From Agromyces protaetiae (GTDB lineage Bacteria; Actinomycetota; Actinomycetes; Actinomycetales; Microbacteriaceae): DNA of 64,000 bases. The notes under the pieces are model-generated. The model had not been told where the DNA came from, did not search any database, and saw only the letters and a program-made list of their open reading frames with translations. The stretch lies in contig NZ_CP035491.1 of the NCBI RefSeq assembly GCF_004135405.1, positions 2,976,001 through 3,040,000 of the forward strand. The letters are read 5' to 3'. Shown piece by piece: positions 27,617 through 45,361 of this stretch. The stretch's first letter is position 1; every line of letters starts with the position of its first letter. Position numbers and translations under genes: made by a program.

Positions 27617-28255
27617 TCAGCGGTTCGCGCCGCGCGGCCGGGAACGGCCCGGCCACGGGGCATCCGCAGCGCCGAGCGTCGACCAGCCGCGCGCTCGCGC
27701 CGCCTGCGCCGCGAGCGCCGCGACGACGAGCGGCGCGTTCCGCACGTCGCGTGCGAGCACGACGTCGACGAGGTCGTCGAGCGGCACCCAGCGGAGTTCG
27801 AGATCGGACTCCTCGTGCTCGCGCTCGAACGCTTCAGCCGTCGCCGAGAGTCCGCGCGCGAGGTAGATGCGGATCGACTCGTCGCTGCCGCCCGGCGATG
27901 TCCAGAGGTCGCTCAAGACAGCCCACTCGGATGCCTCGAGGTCGGCCTCCTCGGCGAGCTCGCGCTTCGCGCCCGCAAGAGGGTCTTCGCCGGGGACGTC
28001 GAGGAGTCCGGCCGGGATCTCCCAGTCGCGGTACCCGATCGGGTGCCGGTACTGCTTGATCACGAGCACCCGGTCGTCGTCGTCGATCGCGAGCACGCCG
28101 ACGGCGCCCGTGTGGTCGACGAAGTCGCGCGTGACGTCGACGCCGTCGTAGTCGAAGGTCTCACGGCGGATGTCCCACACGCGCCCCTCGAAAACGCGCT
28201 CACTCGACCGCAGAGGCAGCGCGACGGGTTCGTCGGCGAGTTCGGCTTCGGCCAT
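27617..28255 (-). CDS. NUDIX hydrolase, ADP-ribose pyrophosphatase type
   Basis: A 212-residue protein. The NUDIX box is [20 protein letters not shown] at about residues 89-108, preceded by [24 protein letters not shown], the segment typical of ADP-ribose pyrophosphatases. It probably hydrolyses ADP-ribose or related dinucleotide derivatives. The tail ([19 protein letters not shown]) is divergent. It lies three bases after pyrG and just before xerD, the usual actinobacterial order. Confidence 0.9.
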   Translation of the reverse strand: MAEAELADEPVALPLRSSERVFEGRVWDIRRETFDYDGVDVTRDFVDHTGAVGVLAIDDDDRVLVIKQYRHPIGYRDWEIPAGLLDVPGEDPLAGAKRELAEEADLEASEWAVLSDLWTSPGGSDESIRIYLARGLSATAEAFEREHEESDLELRWVPLDDLVDVVLARDVRNAPLVVAALAAQAARARGWSTLGAADAPWPGRSRPRGANR

Positions 28256-28258
28256 GTC

Positions 28259-31746
<3,488 letters not shown>

Positions 31747-31754
<8 letters not shown>

Positions 31755-32661
31755 GTCCTGACGGCCCTCTCCACCCCGTGACCGGCAGGTCGAACTTGTT
31801 CACGAGCCGGTCGGTGAACGGTGCCTCGTGGAGTCTCGCGAGCCGCACGGGCACGGGCGACTTCCGCACGATGACCCTGGCGCCCGGCGGGATGTCGAAC
31901 ATCCGCCGCCCGTCGCACCACAGCACCGCGGCTGCGTCTGTGCGCTGGAGCAATTCGACCGCGAGCGATGACTCGGGCCCGACGACGAGGGGCCGTGCGA
32001 AGAGCGCGTGGGCGCTGAGCGGCACGAGCAGGAGCGCCTCGACGCTCGGCCACACGACCGGCCCGCCCGCCGAGAAGGAGTACGCGGTCGACCCGGTGGG
32101 CGTCGACATCACGACGCCGTCGCAGCCGAATGACGAAAGCGGTCGGCGGTCGACCTCGATGACGACCTCGAGCATCCGCTCGCGTTCGGCCTTCTCGACG
32201 GTGGCCTCGTTGAGCGCCCAGCTCTCGTAGACGACCTTCGTGCCCGATTTCACTCGCACGGCGAGCGTCATGCGCTCCTCGACCGCGTAGTCGCGTGCGA
32301 GCGCCCGTGCGATCGTGATGTCGAGGTCGTCGCGCTCGCTCTCGGCGAGGAAGCCGACATGGCCGAGGTTCACCCCGAGCAGCGGCACCGTCTGGTCGCG
32401 GACGAGTTCGGCGGCCCTGAGGATCGTGCCGTCGCCGCCGAGCACGATGACGAGTTCGACCTCTGCCGGGTCGATGTCTTCGAATCGGCGCACGCGACCG
32501 TTGAGCGACGGCACGAACTCGTGGACGGCGTCCCATTGCTCGTCGGCGATGACGGGCACGGCATCGGCCGCGAGGAGTTTCGCGCAGACGTCGCCGATGG
32601 CTTCGAGGGCCACTTGCCTGCCCGTGTGGGCGACGATGAGGAAGAGTCGGGCGTCGGTCAC
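31747..32661 (-). CDS. nadK: NAD kinase
   Basis: A 304-residue protein from the GTG at 32661 (TGGAGGTG upstream), overlapping the tlyA stop (GTGA). Key motifs are VIVLGGDGTILRAAE, GVNLGHVGFLAE, ALNEATVEKAER and STPTGSTAYSFSAGGP, the family's NAD- and phosphate-binding loops. It phosphorylates NAD to NADP. An upstream frame extension to 32826 is a shadow of tlyA. Confidence 0.96.
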
Positions 32662-33467
32662 GCGCTCGCACCTCCAGTCAATTGCTCGACACGACGTGTC
32701 CATTGTGACGGATCGCCTTCGACCCGGGCGCGCAGATGCACGAGGAGCTCGAGGTTTCCGTGAGAACCCGCGATTGGGGAGGACAGGACGCCGGCGGTGC
32801 CGAGCCCGAGGTCGAACGCGGCCCACAGCACATTGGTCACCGCGTCGGCGCGGAGGGCAGGGTCGCGGACGACGCCCTCGCGGATGCCTCCGCGCCCGAC
32901 CTCGAACTGCGGCTTCACGAGCAGCACGAAGTCGGCGTCGTCGGCAGCGGTCGCACGGAGCGCGGGCAGCACCGTGGTGAGGGAGATGAAGGAGAGGTCG
33001 GCGGTCACGAGCGACGGCGCTTCACCGACCCCGGTGAGCTTCTCGAGTTCGGCGCGATCGAGGTTCCGGACGTTGCAGCCTTCGACCGCGACGAGCCGGT
33101 CGGCGCCGCGCAGTTCGGGCGCGAGCTGGTCGTGCCCGACGTCGACCGCGAGCACGACTCGCGCACCGCGTTCGAGCAACACTTGGCTGAACCCCCCGGT
33201 GGACGCCCCCGCGTCGAGCACCACCCGCCCGGCCGGGTCGACCCCGAACCCGTCGAGCGCCGCGATGAGTTTGTGTGCGGCGCGGCTCACGTAGTGGTCG
33301 TCGGCGGCGACCACGAGAGCCGTGTCGTCGTCGACCTTGTGCGACGGCTTGACGACGGGCCTGCCGTCGACCGTCACCGCACCCGCGGCGATGAGGGTCG
33401 CGGCGTGCGTGCGCGACCGTGCGAGGCCGCGTGCCGCGAGGGCCGCGTCGAGACGCTGTTCGGCCAT
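32658..33467 (-). CDS. tlyA: TlyA family rRNA 2'-O-methyltransferase
   Basis: A 269-residue protein from the ATG at 33467. The N-terminal S4 domain is RLDAALAARGLARSRTHAATLIAAGAVTVDGRPV. The FtsJ-like methyltransferase domain follows, with VVLDAGASTGGFSQVLLERGA (S-adenosylmethionine site), VTADLSFISL and VLLVKPQFEVGRGGI. TlyA methylates cytidines in 16S and 23S rRNA and is known for its role in capreomycin sensitivity in mycobacteria. It overlaps nadK by four bases. Confidence 0.94.
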   Translation of the reverse strand: MAEQRLDAALAARGLARSRTHAATLIAAGAVTVDGRPVVKPSHKVDDDTALVVAADDHYVSRAAHKLIAALDGFGVDPAGRVVLDAGASTGGFSQVLLERGARVVLAVDVGHDQLAPELRGADRLVAVEGCNVRNLDRAELEKLTGVGEAPSLVTADLSFISLTTVLPALRATAADDADFVLLVKPQFEVGRGGIREGVVRDPALRADAVTNVLWAAFDLGLGTAGVLSSPIAGSHGNLELLVHLRARVEGDPSQWTRRVEQLTGGASA

Positions 33468-33468
33468 C

Positions 33469-33657
33469 TCAGGCGTCGCCGCGCGCCGGGTCGGAGCGCT
33501 CGAGATCGCTCCGCAGCAGATCGGCGAGCTCTTGATACCGGGGCGCGCGCTCGGCGAGCGGAAGCGCTTCGATCGCATCGATCGCGCTCGGCTCGCCGGC
33601 ATCGGCGTGCGATGCGCTCGCGGGCGCGTCGTCGCGTCGTTCGGATGCCTCGTCCAT
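33469..33657 (-). CDS. Small hypothetical protein between HAD phosphatase and tlyA
   Basis: A 62-residue acidic protein from the ATG at 33657; the frame extends to 33726. The C-terminal part (AIDAIEALPLAERAPRYQELADLLRSDLE) is helical. Small proteins of this kind sit between the HAD gene and tlyA in related actinobacteria, which supports it being real. It ends one base before the tlyA start, so it is cotranscribed. Function unknown. Confidence 0.6.
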   Translation of the reverse strand: MDEASERRDDAPASASHADAGEPSAIDAIEALPLAERAPRYQELADLLRSDLERSDPARGDA

Positions 33658-33722
33658 GTCCTCCACGCTACCGGGTGCCGCCGACGAGCAGGTCGAGCCC
33701 GAGACATCCGTTCGCGCGTCGT

Positions 33723-34748
33723 TCACGCGTAGAGCTGCTCGGGAACCTGCAGCGCGTGTATGGGCCGCCCCGACTCCCAGATCACCGCGCAGGCTGCCCG
33801 CAGGAGGTCGAGCTCGTCGTCGCCCTCGGCGGCGATCACGACGCGGTCGCCGTCGAGTCGCACCTTCGCACGACCGACGCGGACGGTGTCACGCGTCCGT
33901 TCGGCGACCGGGTAGGCGGCGTGGAGGTCCCTCAGGTCACCGAGGATGAAGTCAGGGCGCATGGATGCATCGGCCGCGAGCAACTGCTTGGCGCGGTCGA
34001 TTCCGGTGAGCACCATCGCCGACGCGAAGCCCGCGCGGTTGGCGCCGAGGATGTCGGTGTCGAGCCGGTCGCCGATCATGAGCGGATTCGAAGCGCCGAA
34101 CCGGCGTTTCGCCTCGTCGAAGATCGGCGTTTCGGGCTTGCCGGCGACGACCGGGAACCTGCCCACCGCAGTGTGCACGGCCGAGACGAGCGTGCCGTTG
34201 CCGGGGGCGATGCCGCGCGCGACCGGAATCGTCCAGTCCATGTTCGTGGCGATCCAGGGAAGGCCGTTCTCGTCGGCGAAGCCGCCGGCGTTGAGCGCGA
34301 AGGCGGCTTCGGCCAGTTGCAGCCAGCCGACCTCGGGCGCGAAGCCCTGCACGACGGCTGCGGGCGCGTCGTCGGCCGACCTCGTGACGCGGTACCCGCG
34401 TCGCTCGAGCTCGGTGACGATGCCTTCCCCGCCGACGACGAGCACGAGCGCGCCCGGTTCGACGCGTTCGGCGAGGAGGTGCATCGCCGCCTGCGGCGAG
34501 GTCACGACGTCGGATGCCTCGACTTCGAGTCCGAGGTCGGTGAGGTGCCGCGCGACCGTCGCGTCGCTCCGCGAGGCGTTGTTCGTGACGTATCCGACCG
34601 CGTGCCCGGTCTTCGCCGCGTTGAGACTCTCGACGGCGTAGGGGATCGCGTGGGCCCCTTTGTAGACGACGCCGTCGAGGTCGGCGAGCACGGCGTCGAC
34701 GCCCTCGAGGGGCGTCGCGGACTCAATCCTCGTGCGGAACAGCGCCAT
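33723..34748 (-). CDS. HAD-IIA family phosphatase
   Basis: A 341-residue protein from the ATG at 34748 (GAGGACG upstream). The HAD motifs are VLADLDGVVYKG (nucleophile Asp), YVTNNASRS, GKPETPIFDEA and MIGDRLDTDILGANRAG. This is the NagD/PGP class that removes phosphate from small sugar phosphates or nitrophenyl phosphate in vitro. In this sequence the frame is joined to the RGG-rich gene upstream, but that fusion is explained by a missing base at 34884-34888. The true upstream stop would then be at 34723, overlapping this gene by 26 bases. Confidence 0.9.
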   Translation of the reverse strand: MALFRTRIESATPLEGVDAVLADLDGVVYKGAHAIPYAVESLNAAKTGHAVGYVTNNASRSDATVARHLTDLGLEVEASDVVTSPQAAMHLLAERVEPGALVLVVGGEGIVTELERRGYRVTRSADDAPAAVVQGFAPEVGWLQLAEAAFALNAGGFADENGLPWIATNMDWTIPVARGIAPGNGTLVSAVHTAVGRFPVVAGKPETPIFDEAKRRFGASNPLMIGDRLDTDILGANRAGFASAMVLTGIDRAKQLLAADASMRPDFILGDLRDLHAAYPVAERTRDTVRVGRAKVRLDGDRVVIAAEGDDELDLLRAACAVIWESGRPIHALQVPEQLYA

Positions 34749-36386
34749 CGGCGTCGTCCTCGAGTTCGTCGAGCAGGGCTGCGACTTCGGGCTCGATCGC
34801 GTCGGCGGGGTCGCCCTCCTCGGATGCTTCGGATGCCTCGGATGCCTCCGACGACTCGCGCGCGTCGACGACGACCGGTGCATCCCCCACTCGTCGTCGA
34901 TCTCGAAGACCTCGAACACTTCTTCGTCGGCGGGGCCCGCGAGCGCCTCTTCGGCTCGCTCCGCGAGCGCACGCCAGCGCTCGGCGTCTGCCGTGCGACC
35001 GAGCTCGTCGAGCACCTCGGCGTACGCCGAGAAGAGCGACGGGCTGTAACTGAACGCGCGCTCGGAGTCGAGCTGCGGGATCTCGAGCTCGGCGAGCGCG
35101 AGTTCGGGCTGACCCAGATCGAGTCGGGCACCCGACATCGCGATCGCGAGGCTCGCCTGCACGGCGGCCGGCAGTTCGGTACGGTCGATGGATCGTCCGA
35201 GCTCGAGGGCTCGGTCGGGGCGACCGACGCCGCGCTCGCTGTCGACCATGAGTGCGATCTGGTCGTTCTTCCCCGAGATGCGTCGGTACGTGCGGAGCTC
35301 GCGGAGGGCGAGTGCGAAGTCGCCCGTCTCGTATGCCGTGATCGCGAGCGTCTCCCGGACGACCGCGACCCGCCCGGCCCGTCGCCCGGCAGCGAGAGCG
35401 TGACGGTGCGCGAGCTCGGGGTCGCTCTCGAGGAAGAGCGCAGCAGCCGCAAGGTGTCGTGCGACGTCCTCCGCGTTGTCCTTACTGAGGGTCTTCAACT
35501 CGATCCGCGCCTCTTTCGCGAGGTCGCGGGCTTGAATGTCCTCAGGAAGGAAGGGGTCGTTGTGACGCGGACGTTCGAACGAGTGCCGGTCGTCATGCTC
35601 ACGAGCACCGGATGATCCGCGGTCGCCGCCGTACGACGGACGCCCCTGGCGGCCGGTGCGCGAGTCGTACCGGCCCGCGCCGTCGGAGCGCCGCTCGCCG
35701 TCGTACCGCTTCCCGCCCTCCGGGCGCGAGCCCGAACCGTACCGGGGCCGGTCTTCGCCGTACCGGGGACGGTCGCCCGACGGCCGGTCGCCGCGCTGAC
35801 CGCCGTCCGAACGACGCTGGCCGTCGTACCGCTTCCCGCCCTCCGGGCGCGAACCGCCCTCGTACCGACGCTGACCACCATCGGGCCGACGCTCTCCGCC
35901 GTCTCTACGCGGACCGTCGGAACGACGCTGGCCGCCCTGGTACCCGCGCTCACCGCCGTCCGAACGACGCTGGCCGTCGTACCGCTTCCCGCCCTCCGGG
36001 CGATTGCCGCTCCAACGGTCGGAACCTCCCTGCCGATCGCCCGAGGGCAGACCGCGGTCATCGCGGCGGGGCCGATCGGTCCGATCGCTCCGGTAGCCGC
36101 GGCCACCGAAGCGGTCGCCGCCGTTGCCTCGATCACTCCGAGCGCCGTCGCTCGGACGGTAGCCGCGCTCACCGGCCGGCCGGCCGGCCGGGTCGGAGCT
36201 GCGACCGCGAGCGCCGTATCCGCCGCCTTCTCGCTGAGGCCGACCGCCTCCCGCGCCACGATCACGGGGTGCACCTTCGCTCCCGGCACGCGACGAACTG
36301 CGGTTGGGACGGTCACCGGATCCCCGGGATTCGTCGCGCCGCTGAGGTCGCTCGTCGTCTCGGCCGCCGTTCGTGGAATCCGTCAC
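34723..36386 (-). CDS. RGG-repeat protein with helical repeat domain; frameshifted as sequenced
   Basis: The GTG at 36386 begins an N-terminal region of about 270 residues rich in Arg, Gly, Asp and Ser, with imperfect repeats of RPEGGKRYDGQRRSDGG. This is an RGG-type, RNA-binding-like disordered region. The second half (about 290-500) is a helical, TPR-like domain (HALAAGRRAGRVAVVRETLAITAYETGDFALALREL). Near 34888 the frame changes to a basic nonsense stretch. One extra G in the GGGGG run (CCCCC 34884-34888 on the given strand) restores an acidic tail (ALLDELEDDADG) ending at 34723, and the length then divides by three. So the 921-residue fusion with the HAD gene is an artefact or a recent mutation. 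The role is unknown; related proteins are annotated as hypothetical or primosomal-like. Confidence 0.75.
35690..36005. repeat. Imperfect tandem repeats in the RGG protein
   Basis: A block reading CGTCGTACCGCTTCCCGCCC followed by TCCGGGCG appears near 35698, 35822 and 35977, with related shorter units between. It encodes the repeated RPEGGKRYDG motif on the minus strand. Confidence 0.8.
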
Positions 36387-36456
36387 TGTTCGTCCTGTCG
36401 TCTTCGGGAATCGCTCGACTCCACGGTACTGCTCGCCGTTGTGAGCGGCCTTAAAT

Positions 36457-36492
36457 ACGAATGGGCCACCCGTGTTGGGGTGGCCCATTCGT
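36457..36492 (-). terminator. rRNA operon terminator
   Basis: A perfect 15-bp stem (36457-36471 with 36478-36492) with a six-base loop lies just beyond the 5S 3' end. On the minus strand it is followed by an AT-rich stretch. It separates the rRNA operon from the RGG gene. Confidence 0.85.
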
Positions 36493-36501
36493 CAATGAAT
36501 G

Positions 36502-36619
36502 TCCGGCGGTGTCCTACTCTCCCACAGGGTCGCCCCTGCAGTACCATCGGCGCTGCGAGTCTTAGCTTCCGGGTTCGGAATGTGTCCGGGCGTTTCCCTC
36601 GCGCTATGGCCGCCGAAAC
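36502..36619 (-). rRNA. rrf: 5S ribosomal RNA
   Basis: The minus strand begins GTTTCGGCGGCCATAGCG, contains CCGAACCCGGAAGCTAAG and GATGGTACTGCAGGGG, and ends with GAGAGTAGGACACCGCCGG. This is a full actinobacterial 5S rRNA of about 117 bases. It is the last gene of the operon. The 23S-5S spacer (36620-36811) holds no gene but carries one arm of the 23S processing stem. Confidence 0.97.
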
Positions 36620-36730
36620 TCTAGAACCAACACGTCCCACAGGGTGGGGGTTGGTGGTCTCGGTGCACACACCCCCCGGTTCTTGTGTTTTGGGGTGTGT
36701 GGTTTCTGCTGTGCAGTTGTATGTGTGTTT

Positions 36731-36769
36731 CCGTCTGAAGGGAACCACAGAGTGGACGCGAGAAATCTT
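36731..36769. other. Right arm of 23S rRNA processing stem
   Basis: This segment and 40043-40080 are nearly reverse-complementary over about 38 bases in the transcript, with a perfect 12-bp core (36751-36762 with 40050-40061). They bracket the 23S gene and should form the double-stranded stalk cut by RNase III. Confidence 0.8.
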
Positions 36770-36811
36770 GGCCACCTACACACGCCTTACGAAAACTGTG
36801 TGGGTGTAGTG

Positions 36812-41908
<5,097 letters not shown>

Positions 41909-42464
41909 AAAAAGATTCCCAACCAACCCAAAAAAGCCGGCCGAGGAGTTTGATCTCTGACAGAAAAAACAACTGACTCCAAAGAATCAAAATTGTCCAT
42001 CAATCAAAGGAATCCCACCCGGCAAAACCGGGTCGGGGTTCAAAAAATTGGCATTGAACATAGTGCACGCTGTTGAGTTCTCAAGAAACGGACGCCCCCG
42101 CCTCCACACCAGAAAAACCAGCGCTTCACAACAGGGAACCAAACATTTCCACCACCCGGCCATCCCAACCAAGGGACGCATCCGGACGCTTCAAACACCC
42201 GAGCAAAACACCACTCGACATGTTCGGAACCATCACCACTTGAGAACCAAGCAACGGAGAAGAGAAGAACCTCTCTCAACGCTCCCGGCCCTGTGGGGCA
42301 ACAGATGAATACTTTACGCACACCCCCACCACCCACGCAAACCCACCCCACACCCCGGGCGTGTCGCACCACCACCACACCACAAAACCCCAGAACAACC
42401 CGCAAAAACTTCCTTCAGCTCCCCGACGCCCCTCGGCTTCGCCCGTCCGCCCACTCCCGCACGA
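41909..42464 (-). promoter_or_regulatory. rRNA leader and promoter region
   Basis: No gene is seen in this 556-base region. On the minus strand it contains a TTGAGAACT segment near 42070-42085, like the antitermination and processing boxes of actinobacterial rRNA leaders, directly next to the 5' arm of the 16S stalk (42063-42075). A possible promoter is TTGCGT (42335-42340), an 18-base spacer and TAAAGT (42311-42316). Confidence 0.6.
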
Positions 42465-43859
42465 TCACGCCCAGTCGGCGGTGTCGCTTCCCCAGGCATG
42501 CGGCGGAGTCATCCATTCATCGTCGCTCCCGACATAGCCCGCTGCCGGACGCGGCACGACGACATCGCCGGCGGATCCGACGAGATGCTGCGCCTCGGCG
42601 ACGCGATCGTCATCGCCGAGCTCGCCGGCGGGCGAACGATCGGGCGTTCGCGGGCCCCCAAGGAGTTCGGCCGCGGTGCGCCGAAGCGACATGCGGACGC
42701 CGCGAGCGTCTGTCGCGCCCCGTCCGTCGAGCACCGTCGTCACCGCGGCGGCGAGCAGGTACCCGGTCGCGTGGTCGAGCGCCTGCACGGGCAGCGCGCC
42801 CGGACGCTCGCCGTCGGGCGACTCGATCCAGGCGATGCCGCTCTCGGCCTGGACGAGACTGTCGAATCCGGCACGTTCCGCCTCGCCTGGGCCGAACCCC
42901 CACGCGCTCAACTGCGCGATGACGAGGGACGGATGTCTCGCAGCGAGCGTGCGCGGATCGAGTCCGAGCCGCTCGAGCGACGCCGGCCGATATCCGAGCA
43001 CGAGCACGTCCGCCGCCGCGAGCAGGTCGTCGAAGCGGCGGCGATCCGACCGTGACCGCAGGTCGAGAAGCGCGGAGCGCTTGCCTGCGCCGCTATCAAG
43101 GTGCTGCCATCCGATCTCGGCGGGTTCGGGCGGGTCGATCCGAAGCACCTCGGCGCCGAAGAGCCCCAGCGTTCGGGTTGCGACGGGCCCCGCGATCACG
43201 CGGGTGAGATCGAGCACGCGGATGCCGTCGAGCGGGCGCCCCACCGGGCGGGACGCCCCGAGCGGCCGGCGATCGGATGTCTCGGAGTCGACGAGTTCGA
43301 TGAGCGGCGCAGCCGCGCGAGCGGCGGTGTCTGCGGGATCTTCTCGGCTCACCACCACGCAGAGTCCGCCGGCCGCGGTGACGTCGGCCGAGACATCCGC
43401 CGCAGTTCGCGACTCGAGCGCCGACGCGAGTGCTGCACCTTCGGCGTCGGCAGAGAGGCCGAGCACCCGACGGAGCGCGGCAGCATGATGCGGATAGTTC
43501 GCGTGGGTGCGGACCCAGCCGTCGGAGGTCTGCCAGAAGCCCGACAGGGGCGCCCAGGCAGCGGGGCGCACGCCGTCGATCGCGAAGACGCGTTCGCTCC
43601 CGAACGCCGTTGCGATGCGAGCACCGCTCAGCCGAAGAGCCGGGACGCGCTCGCCGCCGGCCGCGATCGCCGCCGCAAAGCTCGCCGCCGCGACCGAGTC
43701 GGCAGCGAGCCCGGCGACGTCGAGTCGCGCGGGCAGCGGCGGCTCGGGCAGCGCCCCGACGAGCGCGAGTTCGCTCTCGTCACGGCCGAGCTCTCGCCAC
43801 GCGCGCGCCAGGACACGTCGTGGGTCGAAAGCCGCGGCCGTGGCATCCGTGCCGTCCAT
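42465..43859 (-). CDS. CaiB/BaiF-type (family III) CoA transferase
   Basis: A 464-residue protein from the ATG at 43859. The second half has the family signature: DGIRVLDLTRVIAGPVATRTLGLFGAEVLRIDPP, then SGAGKRSALLDLRSRSDRRRF, DLLAAADVLVLGYRPASLERLGLD and LVIAQLSAWGFGPG. The first half is a related but degenerate domain (LSGFWQTSDGWVRTHANYPHH). Family III enzymes move CoA between carboxylic acids. The substrate here is unknown. It is transcribed toward the rRNA leader and lies downstream of tyrS, separated by a terminator. Confidence 0.85.
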   Translation of the reverse strand: MDGTDATAAAFDPRRVLARAWRELGRDESELALVGALPEPPLPARLDVAGLAADSVAAASFAAAIAAGGERVPALRLSGARIATAFGSERVFAIDGVRPAAWAPLSGFWQTSDGWVRTHANYPHHAAALRRVLGLSADAEGAALASALESRTAADVSADVTAAGGLCVVVSREDPADTAARAAAPLIELVDSETSDRRPLGASRPVGRPLDGIRVLDLTRVIAGPVATRTLGLFGAEVLRIDPPEPAEIGWQHLDSGAGKRSALLDLRSRSDRRRFDDLLAAADVLVLGYRPASLERLGLDPRTLAARHPSLVIAQLSAWGFGPGEAERAGFDSLVQAESGIAWIESPDGERPGALPVQALDHATGYLLAAAVTTVLDGRGATDARGVRMSLRRTAAELLGGPRTPDRSPAGELGDDDRVAEAQHLVGSAGDVVVPRPAAGYVGSDDEWMTPPHAWGSDTADWA

Positions 43860-43908
43860 GCGGTCAGGCTAACCGTCACGCGGGCTGCGCGCCGCAGCCA
43901 CCCGCGAA

Positions 43909-43934
43909 CCCGTGGCCTCTCGCGAGGCCACGGG
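43909..43934 (-). terminator. tyrS terminator
   Basis: A perfect 11-bp stem CCCGTGGCCTC/GAGGCCACGGG with a TCGC tetraloop lies just after the tyrS stop codon. There is no U-run, as is usual here. Confidence 0.7.
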
Positions 43935-43942
43935 CCGGGAAC

Positions 43943-45244
43943 TCAGGAGACGAAGACGCCCGCGAGGGTCTTCTTGCCGCGGCGGAGCACGGCGAGGGCG
44001 CCCGACCCGGCGAAGTCGGCGAGCGTCGCCGACTCGTCGTCGACGCGACGGTTGTCGATCGAGACGCCGCCCTGCTTGATCGCGCGACGGCCCTCGCTGA
44101 GGCTCGCGACGAGACCGGTGTCGACAAGGAGCTGCGCGACGGGCGCGTCGGCCGCGGCCGTCGTGTTGGGGAGCTCTTCGAACGCCGACGCGAGCGTCGC
44201 GCGATCGAGCGACGCGAGGTCGCCCTGCCCGAAGAGGGCCTGCGAGGCCGCGATGACCGACGCCGTGGCATCCGCCCCATGGACGAGGGTCGTGACCTCT
44301 GACGCGAGCACGCGCTGGGCCTCGCGCTTGAACGGCTCCGCCTCGACGAGTGCGGCGAGCTCTTCGATGCGCGCGCGGCTGAGGAACGTGAAGACCTTGA
44401 GCCGGTCGATCACGTCGGCGTCGTCGGTGTTGAGCCAGAACTGGTAGAAGCGGTACGGGCTGCACATCTCGGGGTCGAGCCAGATCGCGTTGCCCTCGCT
44501 CTTGCCGAACTTCGTGCCGTCGGAGTTCGTGATGAGCGGCGTGCCGATCGCGTGCGCCGAGACGCCCTCGACGCGATGGATGAGGTCGGTGCCGCTCGTG
44601 AGGTTGCCCCACTGGTCGCTGCCGCCCGTCTGCAGGACGCAGCCGTACAGTCGGTAGAGCTCGAGGAAGTCGAAGCCCTGGAGGATCTGGTAGCTGAACT
44701 CGGTGTACGAGATGCCCGCGTCGGAGTTCAGGCGCGAGGCGACCGCGTCCTTCTTCAGCATCGTGCCGACGCGGTAGTGCTTGCCGATCTCGCGCAGGAA
44801 GTCGATCGCGCTGAGTCCGGCCGTCCAGTCGAGATTGTTGACGAGGCGCACGGCGTTCTCGCCCTCGGCCGACAGGAAGCGGGACACCTGGGCCTGCAGG
44901 TACCCGACCCACTCGGCAACGGTCTCTTTCGTGTTGAGCGTGCGCTCGGCCGTCGGGCGGGGGTCGCCGATGAGTCCGGTCGATCCGCCGACGAGGCCGA
45001 GCGGCTTGTGGCCCGCGAGCTGGAGCCGGCGCAGCACGAGGAGCTGCACGAGGTTGCCGAGGTGCAGGCTCGGCGCGGTCGGGTCGAACCCGCAGTAGTA
45101 CGTGATCGGCTCGCCCGCGAGGAGCTCTTTGAGCGCAGTCTGGTCGGTCGAGACGTGGACGAGGCCGCGCCAGACGAGCTCCTCCCAGACGTCTTCGAAG
45201 GAGGCGTCGTTCTGCTGGGTCGCGAGGATCACGGGGTCTGACAC
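43943..45244 (-). CDS. tyrS: Tyrosyl-tRNA synthetase
   Basis: A 433-residue class I synthetase. The HIGH-like motif lies in CGFDPTAPSLHLGNLV, GGSTGLIGDP follows, the tyrosine site includes YTEFSYQILQ and GSDQWGN, and KMSKS appears as KFGKS near residue 243. The C-terminal S4 domain is LVDTGLVASLSEGRRAIKQGGVSIDN. It charges tRNA-Tyr. The GTG start has no good ribosome binding site but lies eight bases after a GATACT box, so the transcript may be leaderless. Confidence 0.97.
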   Translation of the reverse strand: MSDPVILATQQNDASFEDVWEELVWRGLVHVSTDQTALKELLAGEPITYYCGFDPTAPSLHLGNLVQLLVLRRLQLAGHKPLGLVGGSTGLIGDPRPTAERTLNTKETVAEWVGYLQAQVSRFLSAEGENAVRLVNNLDWTAGLSAIDFLREIGKHYRVGTMLKKDAVASRLNSDAGISYTEFSYQILQGFDFLELYRLYGCVLQTGGSDQWGNLTSGTDLIHRVEGVSAHAIGTPLITNSDGTKFGKSEGNAIWLDPEMCSPYRFYQFWLNTDDADVIDRLKVFTFLSRARIEELAALVEAEPFKREAQRVLASEVTTLVHGADATASVIAASQALFGQGDLASLDRATLASAFEELPNTTAAADAPVAQLLVDTGLVASLSEGRRAIKQGGVSIDNRRVDDESATLADFAGSGALAVLRRGKKTLAGVFVS

Positions 45245-45252
45245 CCCGCAAG

Positions 45253-45258
45253 AGTATC
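45253..45258 (-). promoter_or_regulatory. -10 box of a probable leaderless tyrS promoter
   Basis: GATACT on the minus strand is eight bases upstream of the GTG at 45244, the same spacing seen for pyrG. A -35 box is not clear. Confidence 0.35.
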
Positions 45259-45282
45259 AGCGGAATGATTCACGACTCACCC

Positions 45283-45312
45283 TTAACTCATCGGTGATTA
45301 ATACTGTATGCT
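45283..45312 (+). promoter_or_regulatory. Probable promoter of the SatD-like gene
   Basis: TTAACT (45283-45288), an 18-base spacer and TATGCT (45307-45312) lie in an unusually AT-rich stretch 50 bases before the ATG at 45362. TGAT and ATCA edges with TTA/TAA inner parts (45294-45318) form a weak dyad that may be a regulator site. Confidence 0.4.
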
Positions 45313-45361
45313 TACATCAAGCGCAATGAAGTCGGCAGGGTGAAGCGCAGGAAGGGGCACG

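Noticed and set aside
32736-35615. A 959-residue plus-strand frame opposite tlyA and the HAD gene
   Set aside because: Antisense shadow with no family features.
33723-36488. A single 921-residue fusion of the RGG protein and the HAD phosphatase
   Set aside because: The joining stretch is a basic, out-of-frame translation. One added G at 34884-34888 gives two normal genes with an acidic C-terminus for the first.
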